A stretch of DNA of 59,685 bases from positions 1 to 59,685 of the forward strand of contig NZ_BFAZ01000004.1 of assembly GCF_003114815.1 (NCBI RefSeq), written 5' to 3'. Position 1 is the first letter of the stretch, and every line of letters starts with the position of its first letter. Shown in pieces: positions 47,894 to 57,568 of this stretch. Source of the DNA: Leptospira ellinghausenii. GTDB lineage: Bacteria; Spirochaetota; Leptospiria; Leptospirales; Leptospiraceae. Both the position numbers and the translations under genes were made by a program. Under the pieces are notes generated by a model. The model was not told where the DNA came from, made no database searches, and saw only the letters and a list, made by a program, of their open reading frames with translations.

Positions 47894-48481
47894 TTAAGTT
47901 GCATAACGAAGCATTGTTTCTGCTAACTCGATTTGGCTTTGGTTCAATCGTTTGCCTTCGGAAAGTGGGAAATTGGTTTCTAAACTTAAATTGCTAAATC
48001 CGTGGACAAGAGACCAAGACATGAGTGCAAAACTCCTGTGGTTTTCCTTTCTCTTTTTGGTCTTCAGGTAAAAACGACAACCGTGTACGAGTACTGCATA
48101 CGATCTCAGTTTTGATTGTTTCAATTGTTTGGATTCTTTTTCTCGTTTGGTTTGGAACATCAGTTTATAATAATTGGGATTTTTCAGAGCAAATTGGATG
48201 TAGACAAGTCCTAGTTTTACAAAGTATTCGTCGGGATTCTTTTTGTCTTTTGCGACTTTTTTCTGTAAGGAAGCCAATCGATCAAATCCAATCGCAGACA
48301 AAATCTCTAAGACTTCGTCTTTATGTTGGAAATGCCTGTAAACAGCTGCATGAGAAACTCCAGATAAATTGGCAACCTCCCTTAGCGTAAAATCGGCCAT
48401 CCCTTTTTTTTGAAGGAGTTTATGGCAGGATTTAATGATGGAATTTTTTAAATCTCCATGGTGGTAGGTATTTTTTCTCAC
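47894..48481 (-). CDS. TetR-family regulator
   Basis: A 195-residue TetR protein with HTH FTLREVANLSGVSHAAVYRHFQHKDEVLEIL at about 31-61. The C-terminal half is helical (TetR_C type, YIQFALKNPNYYKLMFQTK). It is divergent from the thioesterase gene at 48575. Two related dyads in the 93-bp gap are the likely operators, so it probably controls the thioesterase and itself. Confidence 0.92.
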   Translation of the reverse strand: MRKNTYHHGDLKNSIIKSCHKLLQKKGMADFTLREVANLSGVSHAAVYRHFQHKDEVLEILSAIGFDRLASLQKKVAKDKKNPDEYFVKLGLVYIQFALKNPNYYKLMFQTKREKESKQLKQSKLRSYAVLVHGCRFYLKTKKRKENHRSFALMSWSLVHGFSNLSLETNFPLSEGKRLNQSQIELAETMLRYAT

Positions 48482-48500
48482 AAAGATATTCTGGAAAATA

Positions 48501-48561
48501 AGTTACCATTGGCAACATTTTTTCTTGCTTTTGGATCAAGGAATGTTACTGCTGGTAACAT
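48501..48561. promoter_or_regulatory. Pair of probable TetR operators
   Basis: The right site is a perfect dyad ATGTTAC-tgctg-GTAACAT at 48543-48561. The left site AAGTTAC-cattg-GCAACAT near 48501-48518 is an imperfect copy. The sites are about 42 bp apart, four helical turns. Confidence 0.65.
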
Positions 48562-48574
48562 AAGTAGGGAATTT

Positions 48575-49048
48575 ATGCAAACACTAAGCACAGAGGAAAC
48601 CCAGGCCATTTTACAAGAAATGACCGAAAATTTTAATCATGGTGGTAGAAAAATCACAGTTCCACCTCCCATTTTTGTAGCGATGAATGCTGAGATCATT
48701 TCCTACACAAAAGGGAAAAGTATTACTGTTTCATTTCCAGTTACGGAAGACCAAACAAATCCAATGGGAATGATGCAAGGCGGAGTGATCGCTGCCGCAT
48801 TTGATAATGCGTTTGGACCTCTTAGTTATTTGGTGGCAAAACGCCCAACAACGACAATCGATATGAATATCCAATACATCCGAGGAGTTGCAGTAGGCCA
48901 AAAGGTGATCGTAAAAGCAACAATCGAAGCAAAAGGATTTTCAACGATTCATATGGTGGGAGAGATGCGAACGGAAAAAGATAAATTGTTAGCCACTGCG
49001 ACTACCAATTTGTTGATCTTAAAAATTCCAGGTGGAGTAGGGGAGTAG
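48575..49048 (+). CDS. PaaI-like hotdog-fold thioesterase
   Basis: About 157 residues from ATG 48575. The longer frame begins inside the TetR coding region and covers the operators, so it is rejected. The hotdog domain shows NPMGMMQGGVIAAAFDNAFGPL, the typical 'N..G..HGG....D.A.G' helix with Gln in place of His, then TTTIDMNIQYIRGVAVGQKV and ATATTNLLIL. Such enzymes hydrolyse acyl-CoA thioesters. Divergent from a TetR gene with two operators between, as in fatty-acid or xenobiotic response. Confidence 0.88.
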   Translation: MQTLSTEETQAILQEMTENFNHGGRKITVPPPIFVAMNAEIISYTKGKSITVSFPVTEDQTNPMGMMQGGVIAAAFDNAFGPLSYLVAKRPTTTIDMNIQYIRGVAVGQKVIVKATIEAKGFSTIHMVGEMRTEKDKLLATATTNLLILKIPGGVGE

Positions 49049-49056
49049 TCGTTCTC

Positions 49057-49665
49057 TTATTTAGAATCGTAACGTTCGAGAAGCATTTCAATGATTGTGG
49101 GAGTACAAGTCGTTGTATCATTGAAATGTTGGCTCATGATCACACCATGTAAAAATGTTTTGATGAAAATCATTTCTTTATCAGGGTCTTTGATCCCATA
49201 AGCCCTAAATCGTTCCCGCATGGCTTCTTTGAAAGGAGCAAACCGTCTCTCCACATTTTCGATCATTTTTTTGGAAAGGGAAACGGCACTTGGTTGGAAT
49301 AAACATACCGATATCAAAACCATCGTTTTCCGTTCTTCCTTTGCAAATTGGATGGAACGAATGAAAAACTCTCTTACATACTCTTTCGCAGATAAGTTAG
49401 GTGGGATATTGTTGTAGAATCTTTCCTGTTTTGCTAAATGGGTATCAATGATTTGTTCAAAGATTTGATTTTTGCTCTTAAAATAATTATAAGCTAAGCC
49501 TTTCGAAATTTTTGCATGGTTTGCAATCATTTCCATTGTTGTTTGGGCAAATCCGTGTTTGGAGAAAAGGACAATCGCAGAGGCCAAAATTCTCTCCGTG
49601 GATCTCTCCCTAGCTAATTGCTTTTTGTTATCGGATTTATTGGGAATCTTTGGTGGCACTGTCAT
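49057..49665 (-). CDS. TetR-family regulator
   Basis: About 202 residues from the ATG at 49665; the in-frame start at 49710 adds 15 residues that fit no domain. The HTH is at roughly 30-58 (FAQTTMEMIANHAKISKGLAYNYFKSKNQIF). The helical ligand domain follows. It runs convergently with the thioesterase gene (8 bp gap) and divergently from ppnP; the gap to ppnP is 108 bp. Its targets are not evident. Confidence 0.9.
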   Translation of the reverse strand: MTVPPKIPNKSDNKKQLARERSTERILASAIVLFSKHGFAQTTMEMIANHAKISKGLAYNYFKSKNQIFEQIIDTHLAKQERFYNNIPPNLSAKEYVREFFIRSIQFAKEERKTMVLISVCLFQPSAVSLSKKMIENVERRFAPFKEAMRERFRAYGIKDPDKEMIFIKTFLHGVIMSQHFNDTTTCTPTIIEMLLERYDSK

Positions 49666-49773
49666 CACCGTTCCTGTTAATCTGAATTTCGCAAACACTT
49701 TTTGGACCAATTTCCCAAGGAATTGGTTGAGAAATCACTTGGAAGCCATCCCTTGCTTCGAAATCTTGTCTGT

Positions 49774-50085
49774 ATGAGTTCATTTACATCCGTAACAGTA
49801 CTAAAATCTGCAAATATTTACTATGATGGAAAGGTCACAAGTCGTACCGTTTTATTCCCCAATGGAGAGAAAAAAACACTTGGGATCATGATGCCAGGAG
49901 AGTATGAATTTGGAGCGGATCAGAAAGAGATTATGGAAATCCAATCTGGTAAATTATCTGTATTGTTACCAGGATCCGAAACATGGCTTCAAATTAACGG
50001 ACAAGCTACCTTTGAAGTCCCTGCTGGATCCAAGTTCAAATTAAAAATTGAAACAGTAACTGATTATTGCTGTTCTTACGTTTGA
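49774..50085 (+). CDS. ppnP: PpnP-type pyrimidine/purine nucleoside phosphorylase
   Basis: A 103-residue single-domain cupin of the DUF1255/PpnP family (about 94 residues in Escherichia coli). Typical pieces are VTVLKSANIYYDGKVTSRTV, GIMMPGEYEFGADQKEIMEI and FEVPAGSKFKLKIETVTDYCC. PpnP cleaves nucleosides to base plus ribose-1-phosphate. I chose ATG 49774, which matches the family N-terminus. The stop lies 10 bp inside the convergent YegP-like gene. Confidence 0.92.
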   Translation: MSSFTSVTVLKSANIYYDGKVTSRTVLFPNGEKKTLGIMMPGEYEFGADQKEIMEIQSGKLSVLLPGSETWLQINGQATFEVPAGSKFKLKIETVTDYCCSYV

Positions 50086-50255
50086 TCGTCGATTCCTGCA
50101 TCTGCGGCATTCGCTTTTACAGATTTGATGCCATTTTCGCACGCTTGTTTTGATGAGTATCCTTCACTAGAGGCAATGATTTCACCATTGGCTGCCTTGA
50201 GTCGGAATCGGAATTCTCCTGCTTTGTCTTTGTAGATTTCAAACTTTGCTGACAT
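50076..50255 (-). CDS. YegP-like DUF1508 protein
   Basis: A 59-residue protein made of one DUF1508 repeat: FEIYKDKAGEFRFRLKAANG followed by EIIASSEGYSSKQACENGI. The Escherichia coli relative YegP has two such repeats. Start taken at ATG 50255, since the longer frame adds eight residues before the domain. Role unknown. Confidence 0.88.
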   Translation of the reverse strand: MSAKFEIYKDKAGEFRFRLKAANGEIIASSEGYSSKQACENGIKSVKANAADAGIDDQT

Positions 50256-50388
50256 GTACGTATCTCCTTGGAAAGGCAATGGTATCAGATCATTAAAAAT
50301 TCTGGCAATGAAGTTTTATTTCTAATTTTGAATCATCTCCAGTTAATTTTTTTCATCCAATGAAACAGGAACGTGAAAGGGCCATCAA

Positions 50389-52266
50389 ATGATCCGAAGG
50401 GTTTTGAAACAGATTCTATGGCTACTAATTGCATTTTTTTCCATCATTAGTTGCACATCAAAATTACCAGAAAGGCCTATCATCCAATATAGCTTTCAGA
50501 ATTTAACCTTAGAGCAAGTGCTAAACGACGAGGTGGAATGGTCCAAACCAGAGGAATTGAGATACAATTTTGGATATTGGAAACGGTTTGTTTGGGTTAA
50601 GTTCGAACTGCTTAATGCATCCCAATCTCCTTCTCATTACATTTTAGATATCGAATCACCATGGGTCGATGAAGTGGTATTGGCATGGAAGTCACTCGGT
50701 AAAGTGGAAACAACTGTCTTTCGGGGAACCGATTCTCATGCACTGAAAGAAATCCCACACCGAAACCCAGTCTTTTCCCTCGATTTGTCACCGAATGAAA
50801 AAAGGACTGTTTACTTAAAAATAGCAAATGTTGGGATCCTGTCGGCACCTCTCAGAATCTGGACACGGAATTCCTTCCTAGACCGAGTGGAAAGAGATTA
50901 CATTGCCAATGGAATTTATTTTGGAATCATCTCTGCCTTATTACTCTATAACCTACTTATTTTTATCAGCGTAAGAGAGAAGGCCTATCTCTTCTATTGC
51001 CTGTACCTAACTACACTCCTTGTCAACTATGCACTGCTTGGTGGATTCTTTAAACAATTGTTAATACCAGAATCAACTCTGAATGTGAAACCTTATTTGT
51101 ATACCTCAGTCAATGCATCTCTTTTGTTTGTTGGCCTCTTTTCATTAACCTTCCTCAATTTGAAAACTGTACATCCTAAATTGGATCGATTGATTTTAGG
51201 AAGTGCTGTGGCAATCGGAGTGTATTCTGTTTTTTCGTTTCTCATCCCTTACCATTGGATGGAAATTTCTTTTATCTATACGTTCCCTTATTTCATTCTC
51301 TTGTTAGTCTCTGCCGGAATTTACTCCTATTGGAAGGGAGTGAAGTCTTCACTCTTTTTTGTTTCGGCTTGGGTGACATTATTTGTGGGAGTCATTGTGG
51401 ATTCTTTAACAAAGGCTTCCATCCTACCAACCACTACGTTTGGACGGTATGGGGTTCAAATTGGGACCGCATTGGAAGTTGTTTTGTTTTCTTTGGCTCT
51501 TGGACGCAGGTTACGATTTTTATTAGAAGAAAACTTAGCATCCCAAAACCAGTTATCAGCGATTCGTAAAGATTTCGAAATTGCTCGCCGGATCCAAATG
51601 AGAATTTTGCCTGCGGAAGTACCAAAGTCGGAGCATATATCAGCCATTGTTTCTTACCTACCTCTCTATGATATCGGAGGTGATTTTTATGATTACTTCG
51701 AGACAAATGGGAACGAATTAGGAATTGTCATCGCAGATGTGACTGGGCATGGAGTGAGTGCGGCACTTGATTCTTCGACGGTTAAGATTGCCTTCAGGAA
51801 CGCAAAAAGCTTTATGCATTCACCAAAGGCATTAATGAGTGAGATGAATCAATTTTTATGCACAAGTTTACACGCACGTTTTGTCAGTGCTGCTTATTTT
51901 TACTTTGATTTTGAACAAATGAAACTAACGTTTACTTCCGCTGGCAATCCTCCTTTGATTTTCATTCGAGATGGGGAAGTTCAGTCAGCCGAATGCCCTG
52001 GGCTCCTCTTGGGGGTAAGACCCGATTTTTCTTATGAACAAAAGGAAGTATTACTGAAGAAAGGGGATCGGTTGTTGGTTTTTACAGATGGTTTGTATGA
52101 AAATTTGAAACCTAACGAAGATTTGTATTCTATCTTATATCCAGAAATTCGACTCATTGCGGGATTATCACATAATGAGTTTCACCAAAAATTATTAGAA
52201 AGGTTATCATCTATTAGAACAATTCTAAAGGATGATATTACTTTTATTTCACTCGATCTAGTATGA
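50389..52266 (+). CDS. 7TMR-DISM lipoprotein-like sensor with SpoIIE/RsbU phosphatase domain
   Basis: A 625-residue protein. An N-terminal signal ends in FFSIISC, a lipobox. An extracytoplasmic 7TMR-DISMED2-like domain (about 30-175) precedes seven membrane helices (about 180-375), then a short coiled link and a PP2C/SpoIIE phosphatase domain (about 400-625) with YDIGGDFYDYFE, IADVTGHGVSAALDS and SAGNPPLIFI. Such phosphatases act on anti-anti-sigma factors. All metal-binding acidic residues seem present. No anti-sigma partner genes are in the window. Confidence 0.92.
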   Translation: MIRRVLKQILWLLIAFFSIISCTSKLPERPIIQYSFQNLTLEQVLNDEVEWSKPEELRYNFGYWKRFVWVKFELLNASQSPSHYILDIESPWVDEVVLAWKSLGKVETTVFRGTDSHALKEIPHRNPVFSLDLSPNEKRTVYLKIANVGILSAPLRIWTRNSFLDRVERDYIANGIYFGIISALLLYNLLIFISVREKAYLFYCLYLTTLLVNYALLGGFFKQLLIPESTLNVKPYLYTSVNASLLFVGLFSLTFLNLKTVHPKLDRLILGSAVAIGVYSVFSFLIPYHWMEISFIYTFPYFILLLVSAGIYSYWKGVKSSLFFVSAWVTLFVGVIVDSLTKASILPTTTFGRYGVQIGTALEVVLFSLALGRRLRFLLEENLASQNQLSAIRKDFEIARRIQMRILPAEVPKSEHISAIVSYLPLYDIGGDFYDYFETNGNELGIVIADVTGHGVSAALDSSTVKIAFRNAKSFMHSPKALMSEMNQFLCTSLHARFVSAAYFYFDFEQMKLTFTSAGNPPLIFIRDGEVQSAECPGLLLGVRPDFSYEQKEVLLKKGDRLLVFTDGLYENLKPNEDLYSILYPEIRLIAGLSHNEFHQKLLERLSSIRTILKDDITFISLDLV

Positions 52267-52354
52267 TTCCCTAATATCCTTGTTTACTTTTTTAGAACTT
52301 AAGTTTTAAAACTTGAATTTTCGCTAATGATCTGTTAGTATACTCACCTAAAAC

Positions 52355-53884
52355 ATGCGTATTTATAACTCTTTCGTTGATTTGAAACAAATCCAATTTT
52401 ATGGAATGATCCTTCTTTTTTGTATTATTCCTATAACATGTATTTTGCTTTTGCCTGATGTATTTTACAAAGAATATCCCATTGAGTCTTTCGTTGTTTT
52501 CCATAATATTACAGAAATTTTTAGTATCATCGTTTCGTTTTCCATTTTTGGGTTAGGGTATTCTTCCTTCCCCCAGAGCCGAAATACACAAACTTACTTT
52601 TTAAGTATTGGATTTTTGGTGATCGGGCTCATCGATTTTATGCATACACTCGGATATAAAGGGATGCCTGATTTTGTGACTCCCAATACAGGCAATAAGT
52701 CCACTCAGTTTTGGCTCATATCAAGGTTTATTACAGCTCTTGTGTTTATTGTAGCAATTTATGTGAAACCTAACAGACGGTATAGAGCTTTCCCAGGCAA
52801 TCTATATATTGTCTTTGCGTTTCTATTGGTGGCTTTCGTTTACCAATTGGTCATTTTTAATTCGCATCTCATTCCAGATACATATGTCCATGGTGTTGGT
52901 CTCACTCAATTCAAAAAGAATGCTGAGTTAGTGATCATGTGTATGTTGGTTGTGGCTATTGCCTTATATTCCTTATCAAAATCCCTACATTCCGAAAAAC
53001 AAAGACAATATTTTTTAGCTGCATTTATTATCTGCTTTTTTAGTGAGCTTGTATTTGCAGTGTATACAAGTGTATTCGATGTATTTAATGTATTAGGACA
53101 TATTTTTAAAGTAGTTGCCTTCCAGTTTATTTATAAAGCAGTTTTTGTTTCTGCGATTAACGAACCTTATGAAAAGTTAATCCATACAAATTCGCTACTT
53201 TCCAAAGAAATACAAGAAAACGAAGAGTATGCAAAAGTCATACAGAAGTCATTAAAAGAAAAAGAGAATTTAATTGGTGAGATTTTCCATCGAACAAAAA
53301 ACTCAATGGAGCTCGTTAGGTCACTTCTAATGATTCAGTCATCAGATTATCCGGATGATCAAAACATACGGAATATCGTGGAGAATACATCTCTCAAAAT
53401 CCAAACCATGTCCCTCGTGCATGATCATTTGTACCAAAATAAAGACTTAAGTGAAATCCAAGTATCAGATTACCTTTTGTCGCTGACTGAAATGGTGAAA
53501 CACATGTTCTTAAGTAAAGGCAACGGAGTCGAGATCCAATTAGAAGCGAACCAGGGTGTACTTTTATTGGATACTGCCGTTCCATTAGGATTAATCTTTA
53601 CCGAACTTCTATCCAATAGTTTAAAGTATGCATTCACGGATGGTACAAAAGGTAAAATTTCGATCAAGTTTTGGATCGATGGGGATAGGTCTTATTTTGA
53701 ATACAAAGATAATGGAATTGGTTTACCAACTTCATTTGATGTAAATGATCAAAAAAAATTGGGACTAAGCCTTCTTAAGATCATGGCTGAGAAACAAATG
53801 GGAGGATCCTTGAGTATTGATGGTACCCAAGGGTTTTCGTTGAAATTCGATTTTCCGAATAATTTATATAAGAGACGGGTTTGA
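52355..53884 (+). CDS. MASE3-type membrane histidine kinase (HisKA_2 class)
   Basis: A 509-residue kinase. Residues 1-265 are a MASE3-like membrane sensor with several helices (FHNITEIFSIIVSFSIFGLG, GFLVIGLIDFMHTLGYKGMP). A coiled region leads to a HisKA_2 segment (LIGEIFHRTKNSMELVRSLL, with the phospho-acceptor His) and an ATPase domain with FTELLSNSLKYAF, YKDNGIGLP and LGLSLLKIMAEKQMGG. Downstream partner not identified. Its 3' end overlaps the convergent hmuS by 21 bp. Confidence 0.9.
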   Translation: MRIYNSFVDLKQIQFYGMILLFCIIPITCILLLPDVFYKEYPIESFVVFHNITEIFSIIVSFSIFGLGYSSFPQSRNTQTYFLSIGFLVIGLIDFMHTLGYKGMPDFVTPNTGNKSTQFWLISRFITALVFIVAIYVKPNRRYRAFPGNLYIVFAFLLVAFVYQLVIFNSHLIPDTYVHGVGLTQFKKNAELVIMCMLVVAIALYSLSKSLHSEKQRQYFLAAFIICFFSELVFAVYTSVFDVFNVLGHIFKVVAFQFIYKAVFVSAINEPYEKLIHTNSLLSKEIQENEEYAKVIQKSLKEKENLIGEIFHRTKNSMELVRSLLMIQSSDYPDDQNIRNIVENTSLKIQTMSLVHDHLYQNKDLSEIQVSDYLLSLTEMVKHMFLSKGNGVEIQLEANQGVLLLDTAVPLGLIFTELLSNSLKYAFTDGTKGKISIKFWIDGDRSYFEYKDNGIGLPTSFDVNDQKKLGLSLLKIMAEKQMGGSLSIDGTQGFSLKFDFPNNLYKRRV

Positions 53885-54916
53885 AATTGTTTCTCTTCCT
53901 ATAACATCATGGACTAACTCAAACCAGATTTTTGATTGAGGGATTCCTGGTTTTCTTTTTCCAAACATTTGTAATATAAGAGTTCCATCTTTGTCAAATA
54001 ATTCTATAGAGGTAACAATTCCATCTCTTGTTGGTTTGTTTACTACATAGGATGTTTCAATTTGATCGGTTCTTAAGTGTAAATTAAAAATTGGATCTAA
54101 AACATTGAACCATGGTCCCATTATTTGTAAATTTTTGATTTTGCCGGTATGGATTTGGATGATACTTGGATTCCCTACAAAAATCATAATTTCGAGATCC
54201 ATCTTGCTTACCTTGTGCAGTAATTCGAGGAAATCATTAGTCGCTATACGATAGGAAAATTTACCTTCTGCGGCTTGTAAGGAGAACTCACGCGAATAAT
54301 CGTATTTTCTGAGTAAGGTGAAAAAATCGTGAGTATCTTCTAGTTGACTCCAGTCTTCTATAAATTTTGGGATCAGGTTTTTATCGTTTGATTCAATCTT
54401 TCTTTGTCTCGCAACGAATTCATTTGAAAAGCGAATGTTTTCGTCGACAAAGGTACTTTTTAGTGTTTCCCATCCTTCCTCAGAGGATTGTTCAGTATTG
54501 TAAATTTTGTGTACTGCTTCGCCTGATAGATCAAAAAATTGAAAACTTTTAGTCATTGAATCATTTTTCGTTTCTTCCACATAAAATCCAAATTTCCAAT
54601 CCTTCAAAAAGATTCGTAGATCAATGTCTTCCCCGACAGCAAGTGCAGTTTGTCCATTGACTGATAAATTGGAGTAAGTCCCTTTTCTTTCGTGGACACA
54701 GGATTCATTGCGAGTCAAAGCCATTACATGCCCAAGTTTTGGAGTTTCCAAAAGGAATTCCGCAAAATTAGGTTTGAGTGTTTTGACTCCATTGCCAATG
54801 CGAGTAGCAAGGAGTTCTGCTTCACTTACGTTTAAGTGTTTTGCTGCATCTCGAATTCGTAAGTTTGGGATCTCGGTTTTAAGTGTTTCCCATTTTTGTT
54901 TCAAAGTATCGTTCAT
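53864..54916 (-). CDS. hmuS: HmuS/HemS-like haem-handling protein
   Basis: A 350-residue cytoplasmic protein of the HemS/ChuS family, made of two related halves. Visible parts are the N-terminal HTH-like segment IRDAAKHLNVSEAELLATRIG, GHVMALTRNESCVHERKGTY and, in the second half, FVGNPSIIQIHTGKIKNLQ and FNLHLRTDQIETSYVVNKPT. Family members bind and degrade or carry haem after import. It is the last gene of the hmuT-U-V-S unit and overlaps hmuV by 4 bp. Confidence 0.92.
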   Translation of the reverse strand: MNDTLKQKWETLKTEIPNLRIRDAAKHLNVSEAELLATRIGNGVKTLKPNFAEFLLETPKLGHVMALTRNESCVHERKGTYSNLSVNGQTALAVGEDIDLRIFLKDWKFGFYVEETKNDSMTKSFQFFDLSGEAVHKIYNTEQSSEEGWETLKSTFVDENIRFSNEFVARQRKIESNDKNLIPKFIEDWSQLEDTHDFFTLLRKYDYSREFSLQAAEGKFSYRIATNDFLELLHKVSKMDLEIMIFVGNPSIIQIHTGKIKNLQIMGPWFNVLDPIFNLHLRTDQIETSYVVNKPTRDGIVTSIELFDKDGTLILQMFGKRKPGIPQSKIWFELVHDVIGRETISNPSLI

Positions 54917-55692
54917 ATTGGACCTCCTATGATCTCTGGTATGATAAAATTGATTTCATTTGTTTTCAGGATTTTTGTTTTGATTCCGAATGCGATTTCT
55001 ATATTTTTTGTGGTTAACACTTCTTCTACGGAACCGGATTGTATGAGTTTCCCTTTGTCGATAAGTGTAACTCTATCTGCATACTGCGAGGCTAAATTTA
55101 AATCATGTAAGATCATAAACACCGCATAACCTTTGTCTGCCATGTGACGACAGATATTCAATGTTTGGTATTGGTTGGGAATGTCTTGAGCAGAAACTGG
55201 TTCATCTAGAAAGATGTACCTGGGAGGAGTTTCCCAAACTTGTGCTAAAATCCTTCCGAAATTGATTTTTTGTTTTTCGCCTCCCGATAAAGTAGGGTAG
55301 TGTTGTTGTCTTAACATAGTCGAATTCGTAATTTTCAGACAAGTTTCTACGATCTCACTATCTTTCGTTTTATCTGCTACATGTGGGTATCGACCAAGTG
55401 CAATGATTTGCTCTGACGGAATCGGAAAGTTGATTTGTGCATCTTGTGTTAAGACAGCTCTCGTCTTTGCCAGTTCGATTTTTGTAAAAGATTCTATTTC
55501 AACTTCATTACAATAAACTTTGCCTGATTGGAGTTTTGTGTCACCGCATAGTAAATGGAATAACGTAGATTTCCCTGCACCATTGCGACCAATGAGAACA
55601 TGGAGTTCGCCTGGTTTGATTTCGATATTGATTCCTTCGAGAATGGGTTTCTTCCCAATTTGATAGGATATGTTTTTACCAATGAGTGTCAT
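54913..55692 (-). CDS. hmuV: HmuV haem ABC transporter ATPase
   Basis: A 259-residue ATPase. Walker A is LIGRNGAGKSTLFHL near residue 33, the signature is LSGGEKQKINFGRIL, Walker B is RYIFLDEPVSAQD, and the switch His is in MILHDLNLA. The 'FLDEP(V/T)S..D' and length fit HmuV/FecE-type importers of haem and siderophores. Overlaps hmuU and hmuS by 4 bp each. Confidence 0.93.
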   Translation of the reverse strand: MTLIGKNISYQIGKKPILEGINIEIKPGELHVLIGRNGAGKSTLFHLLCGDTKLQSGKVYCNEVEIESFTKIELAKTRAVLTQDAQINFPIPSEQIIALGRYPHVADKTKDSEIVETCLKITNSTMLRQQHYPTLSGGEKQKINFGRILAQVWETPPRYIFLDEPVSAQDIPNQYQTLNICRHMADKGYAVFMILHDLNLASQYADRVTLIDKGKLIQSGSVEEVLTTKNIEIAFGIKTKILKTNEINFIIPEIIGGPI

Positions 55693-56690
55693 AATGACTG
55701 TTTCCTCTTTAGGATTAAATTTAGGAAAAAAGGAGCTCCGAGTAAGGCTGAAACGATGCCAACTGGAATTTCGGATGGAGCGATGATCGCTCTACAGATT
55801 GCATCAGCAAAACACAAAAGTCCTCCGCCTAAAAAATAAGAAGCATACAATAGGTAACGATAATCTTGTCCGATGGCAAGTCTCACAATATGTGGGACTG
55901 CAAGTCCAATGAATCCGATATTCCCAACAATGGAAATACAAGAGCCTACGCTTATCCCAATCAAAACTATCATACATGTTTTTAGAATTTCAACAGAGAC
56001 GCCTAAATGATTTGCTTCCCGTTCCCCTAAGATAAGTACATTTAATGGTTTGATCAGGAAAGGACTTATGAAAATGGGGAGAAGATAGAAAATAGAAAAT
56101 GATTTAAGTAGGTTCCATGACGCTCCACCCAAACTTCCCATATTCCAGAGTGATAAATTTCTTAATTGTGATTCACTTGCTAGATAACTTAAAATTCCAA
56201 TAAAGGAAAAACAAAGTGAATTGACTGCAATGCCAGATAACAAAATTGACTCAATGTCTGTTTTCCCTTTTCTATTTGCGAAAATGAAAATGAGAAAACA
56301 GGAGATCATCCCACCAAAAAAAGAAAAAATGACAACACTCCAAATTGTATGAAGGAATGGGATGAATCCGCCGAGTACAATGGCAATCGATGCAAAGAGA
56401 GAACACCCAGCAGTGATCCCAATGAGTCCTGGATCAACAATAGGATTTCGAAATAAACCTTGCGCGAGTGCTCCCGACCATGCAAGGGAACCACCCACTA
56501 GAATCCCTAGTAAGATGCGAGGGATTCTTAACTCGAAGAAAACTTTTGATTCGATTGAATCCATAAACAAAATTTCGCTCCAATTAATCTTCATCGCTCC
56601 GAGTTGAGATGAGATGATGGTTGATAAGACTGCGAATAGAATGCTGAATGAGATAAAGAACTTTTGTTTCTTCATTCCATTTGTTTCCAT
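55689..56690 (-). CDS. hmuU: HmuU haem ABC transporter permease (FecCD family)
   Basis: A 333-residue FecCD-type permease with about ten membrane helices. Hallmarks are LRIPRILLGILVGGSLAWSGALAQGLFRNP near residues 54-83, the coupling-helix region REANHLGVSVEIL, and GFIGLAVPHIVRL. With HmuV and HmuT it forms the importer that brings haem across the inner membrane. It starts within the end of hmuT (19 bp overlap). Confidence 0.94.
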   Translation of the reverse strand: METNGMKKQKFFISFSILFAVLSTIISSQLGAMKINWSEILFMDSIESKVFFELRIPRILLGILVGGSLAWSGALAQGLFRNPIVDPGLIGITAGCSLFASIAIVLGGFIPFLHTIWSVVIFSFFGGMISCFLIFIFANRKGKTDIESILLSGIAVNSLCFSFIGILSYLASESQLRNLSLWNMGSLGGASWNLLKSFSIFYLLPIFISPFLIKPLNVLILGEREANHLGVSVEILKTCMIVLIGISVGSCISIVGNIGFIGLAVPHIVRLAIGQDYRYLLYASYFLGGGLLCFADAICRAIIAPSEIPVGIVSALLGAPFFLNLILKRKQSL

Positions 56691-57538
56691 TTCTCATTTA
56701 ATGTTTTTAGTGCTTGTGGAAGCCGAGGGCCAAATCCTAACAGCAACTGGTCATCTACTAGGATGATATTTTTTTCTTTCCCCGCCCTGGTGAGTTCGAT
56801 TCCATTGATGGACCAAATCGCATTCGTACCGCCGAATCCTTCAGCTGATGATTCTGGCATCAGAATGATATCTGGATTGGCTTTCACTAAAGCTTCACTC
56901 GTGAGTGGTTTGTATTCTGAAAATTCGGTGATAGCATTTTGTGCACCTGATAGGGTGATCATGGAATGAGCAGCAGTCCCTAAACCGGAAATGAAGATAG
57001 AGCTTGGGTTTCTTGAATAAAGAAACATCACTTTCACATTCGTTTTTTTCAGCTGGAGCGATTGTGTTTGTGTTCGAATTTGATTCACAAGACTTTCTGC
57101 TTCTTTTTTCTTTCCGAGTAGGTTCCCAACAGCTAACACACGATCAATGGGTGTATCTAGTTTGTATGTATCGGGAAAGAGTGTGACCTGGATCCCAGTC
57201 TCTCTAAGATTCTGTATGGTTTGGACAGGCCCTGCTGTTTCTAAACCAATCACTAAGGTTGGTTTAAAACTTAATATGCCTTCCGTTGTTAAGGTTCGTT
57301 GGTAACCAACTACTGGTAAAGACGTTACTTCTTTCGGATAACGTGAGGTTGAGTCGATGGCAACAAGTGTTGTATTGGCCTTTAGTGCATACACGATCTC
57401 TGTGATTGTTCCATGAAGGGAAACAATCCGTTCCCTTTTCTCGGACAAAAGAGGTGAGGCAAGGCATAGAATCAAAATGGGAAGGGAGTAGAATAGGGAC
57501 TTGGAAATCTTTTTGTATAGGTTATGCGTATGGATCAT
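56672..57538 (-). CDS. hmuT: HmuT periplasmic haem-binding protein
   Basis: About 288 residues from ATG 57538, with a signal peptide (SLFYSLPILILCLASPLLS). Longer in-frame starts run through the Fur-like site and were rejected. The fold is that of class-III binding proteins: RIVSLHGTITEIVYALKANTTLVAIDST, YPKEVTSLPVVGYQR, ILSFKPTLVIGLETAGP and, near the C-terminus, LLLGFGPRLPQAL. It delivers haem to HmuUV. First gene of the unit, divergent from the lipoprotein-HmuY-receptor genes. Confidence 0.92.
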   Translation of the reverse strand: MIHTHNLYKKISKSLFYSLPILILCLASPLLSEKRERIVSLHGTITEIVYALKANTTLVAIDSTSRYPKEVTSLPVVGYQRTLTTEGILSFKPTLVIGLETAGPVQTIQNLRETGIQVTLFPDTYKLDTPIDRVLAVGNLLGKKKEAESLVNQIRTQTQSLQLKKTNVKVMFLYSRNPSSIFISGLGTAAHSMITLSGAQNAITEFSEYKPLTSEALVKANPDIILMPESSAEGFGGTNAIWSINGIELTRAGKEKNIILVDDQLLLGFGPRLPQALKTLNEKWKQME

Positions 57539-57568
57539 GGGCCAAGACTGAGAGTGGGTGTGTCCTTT

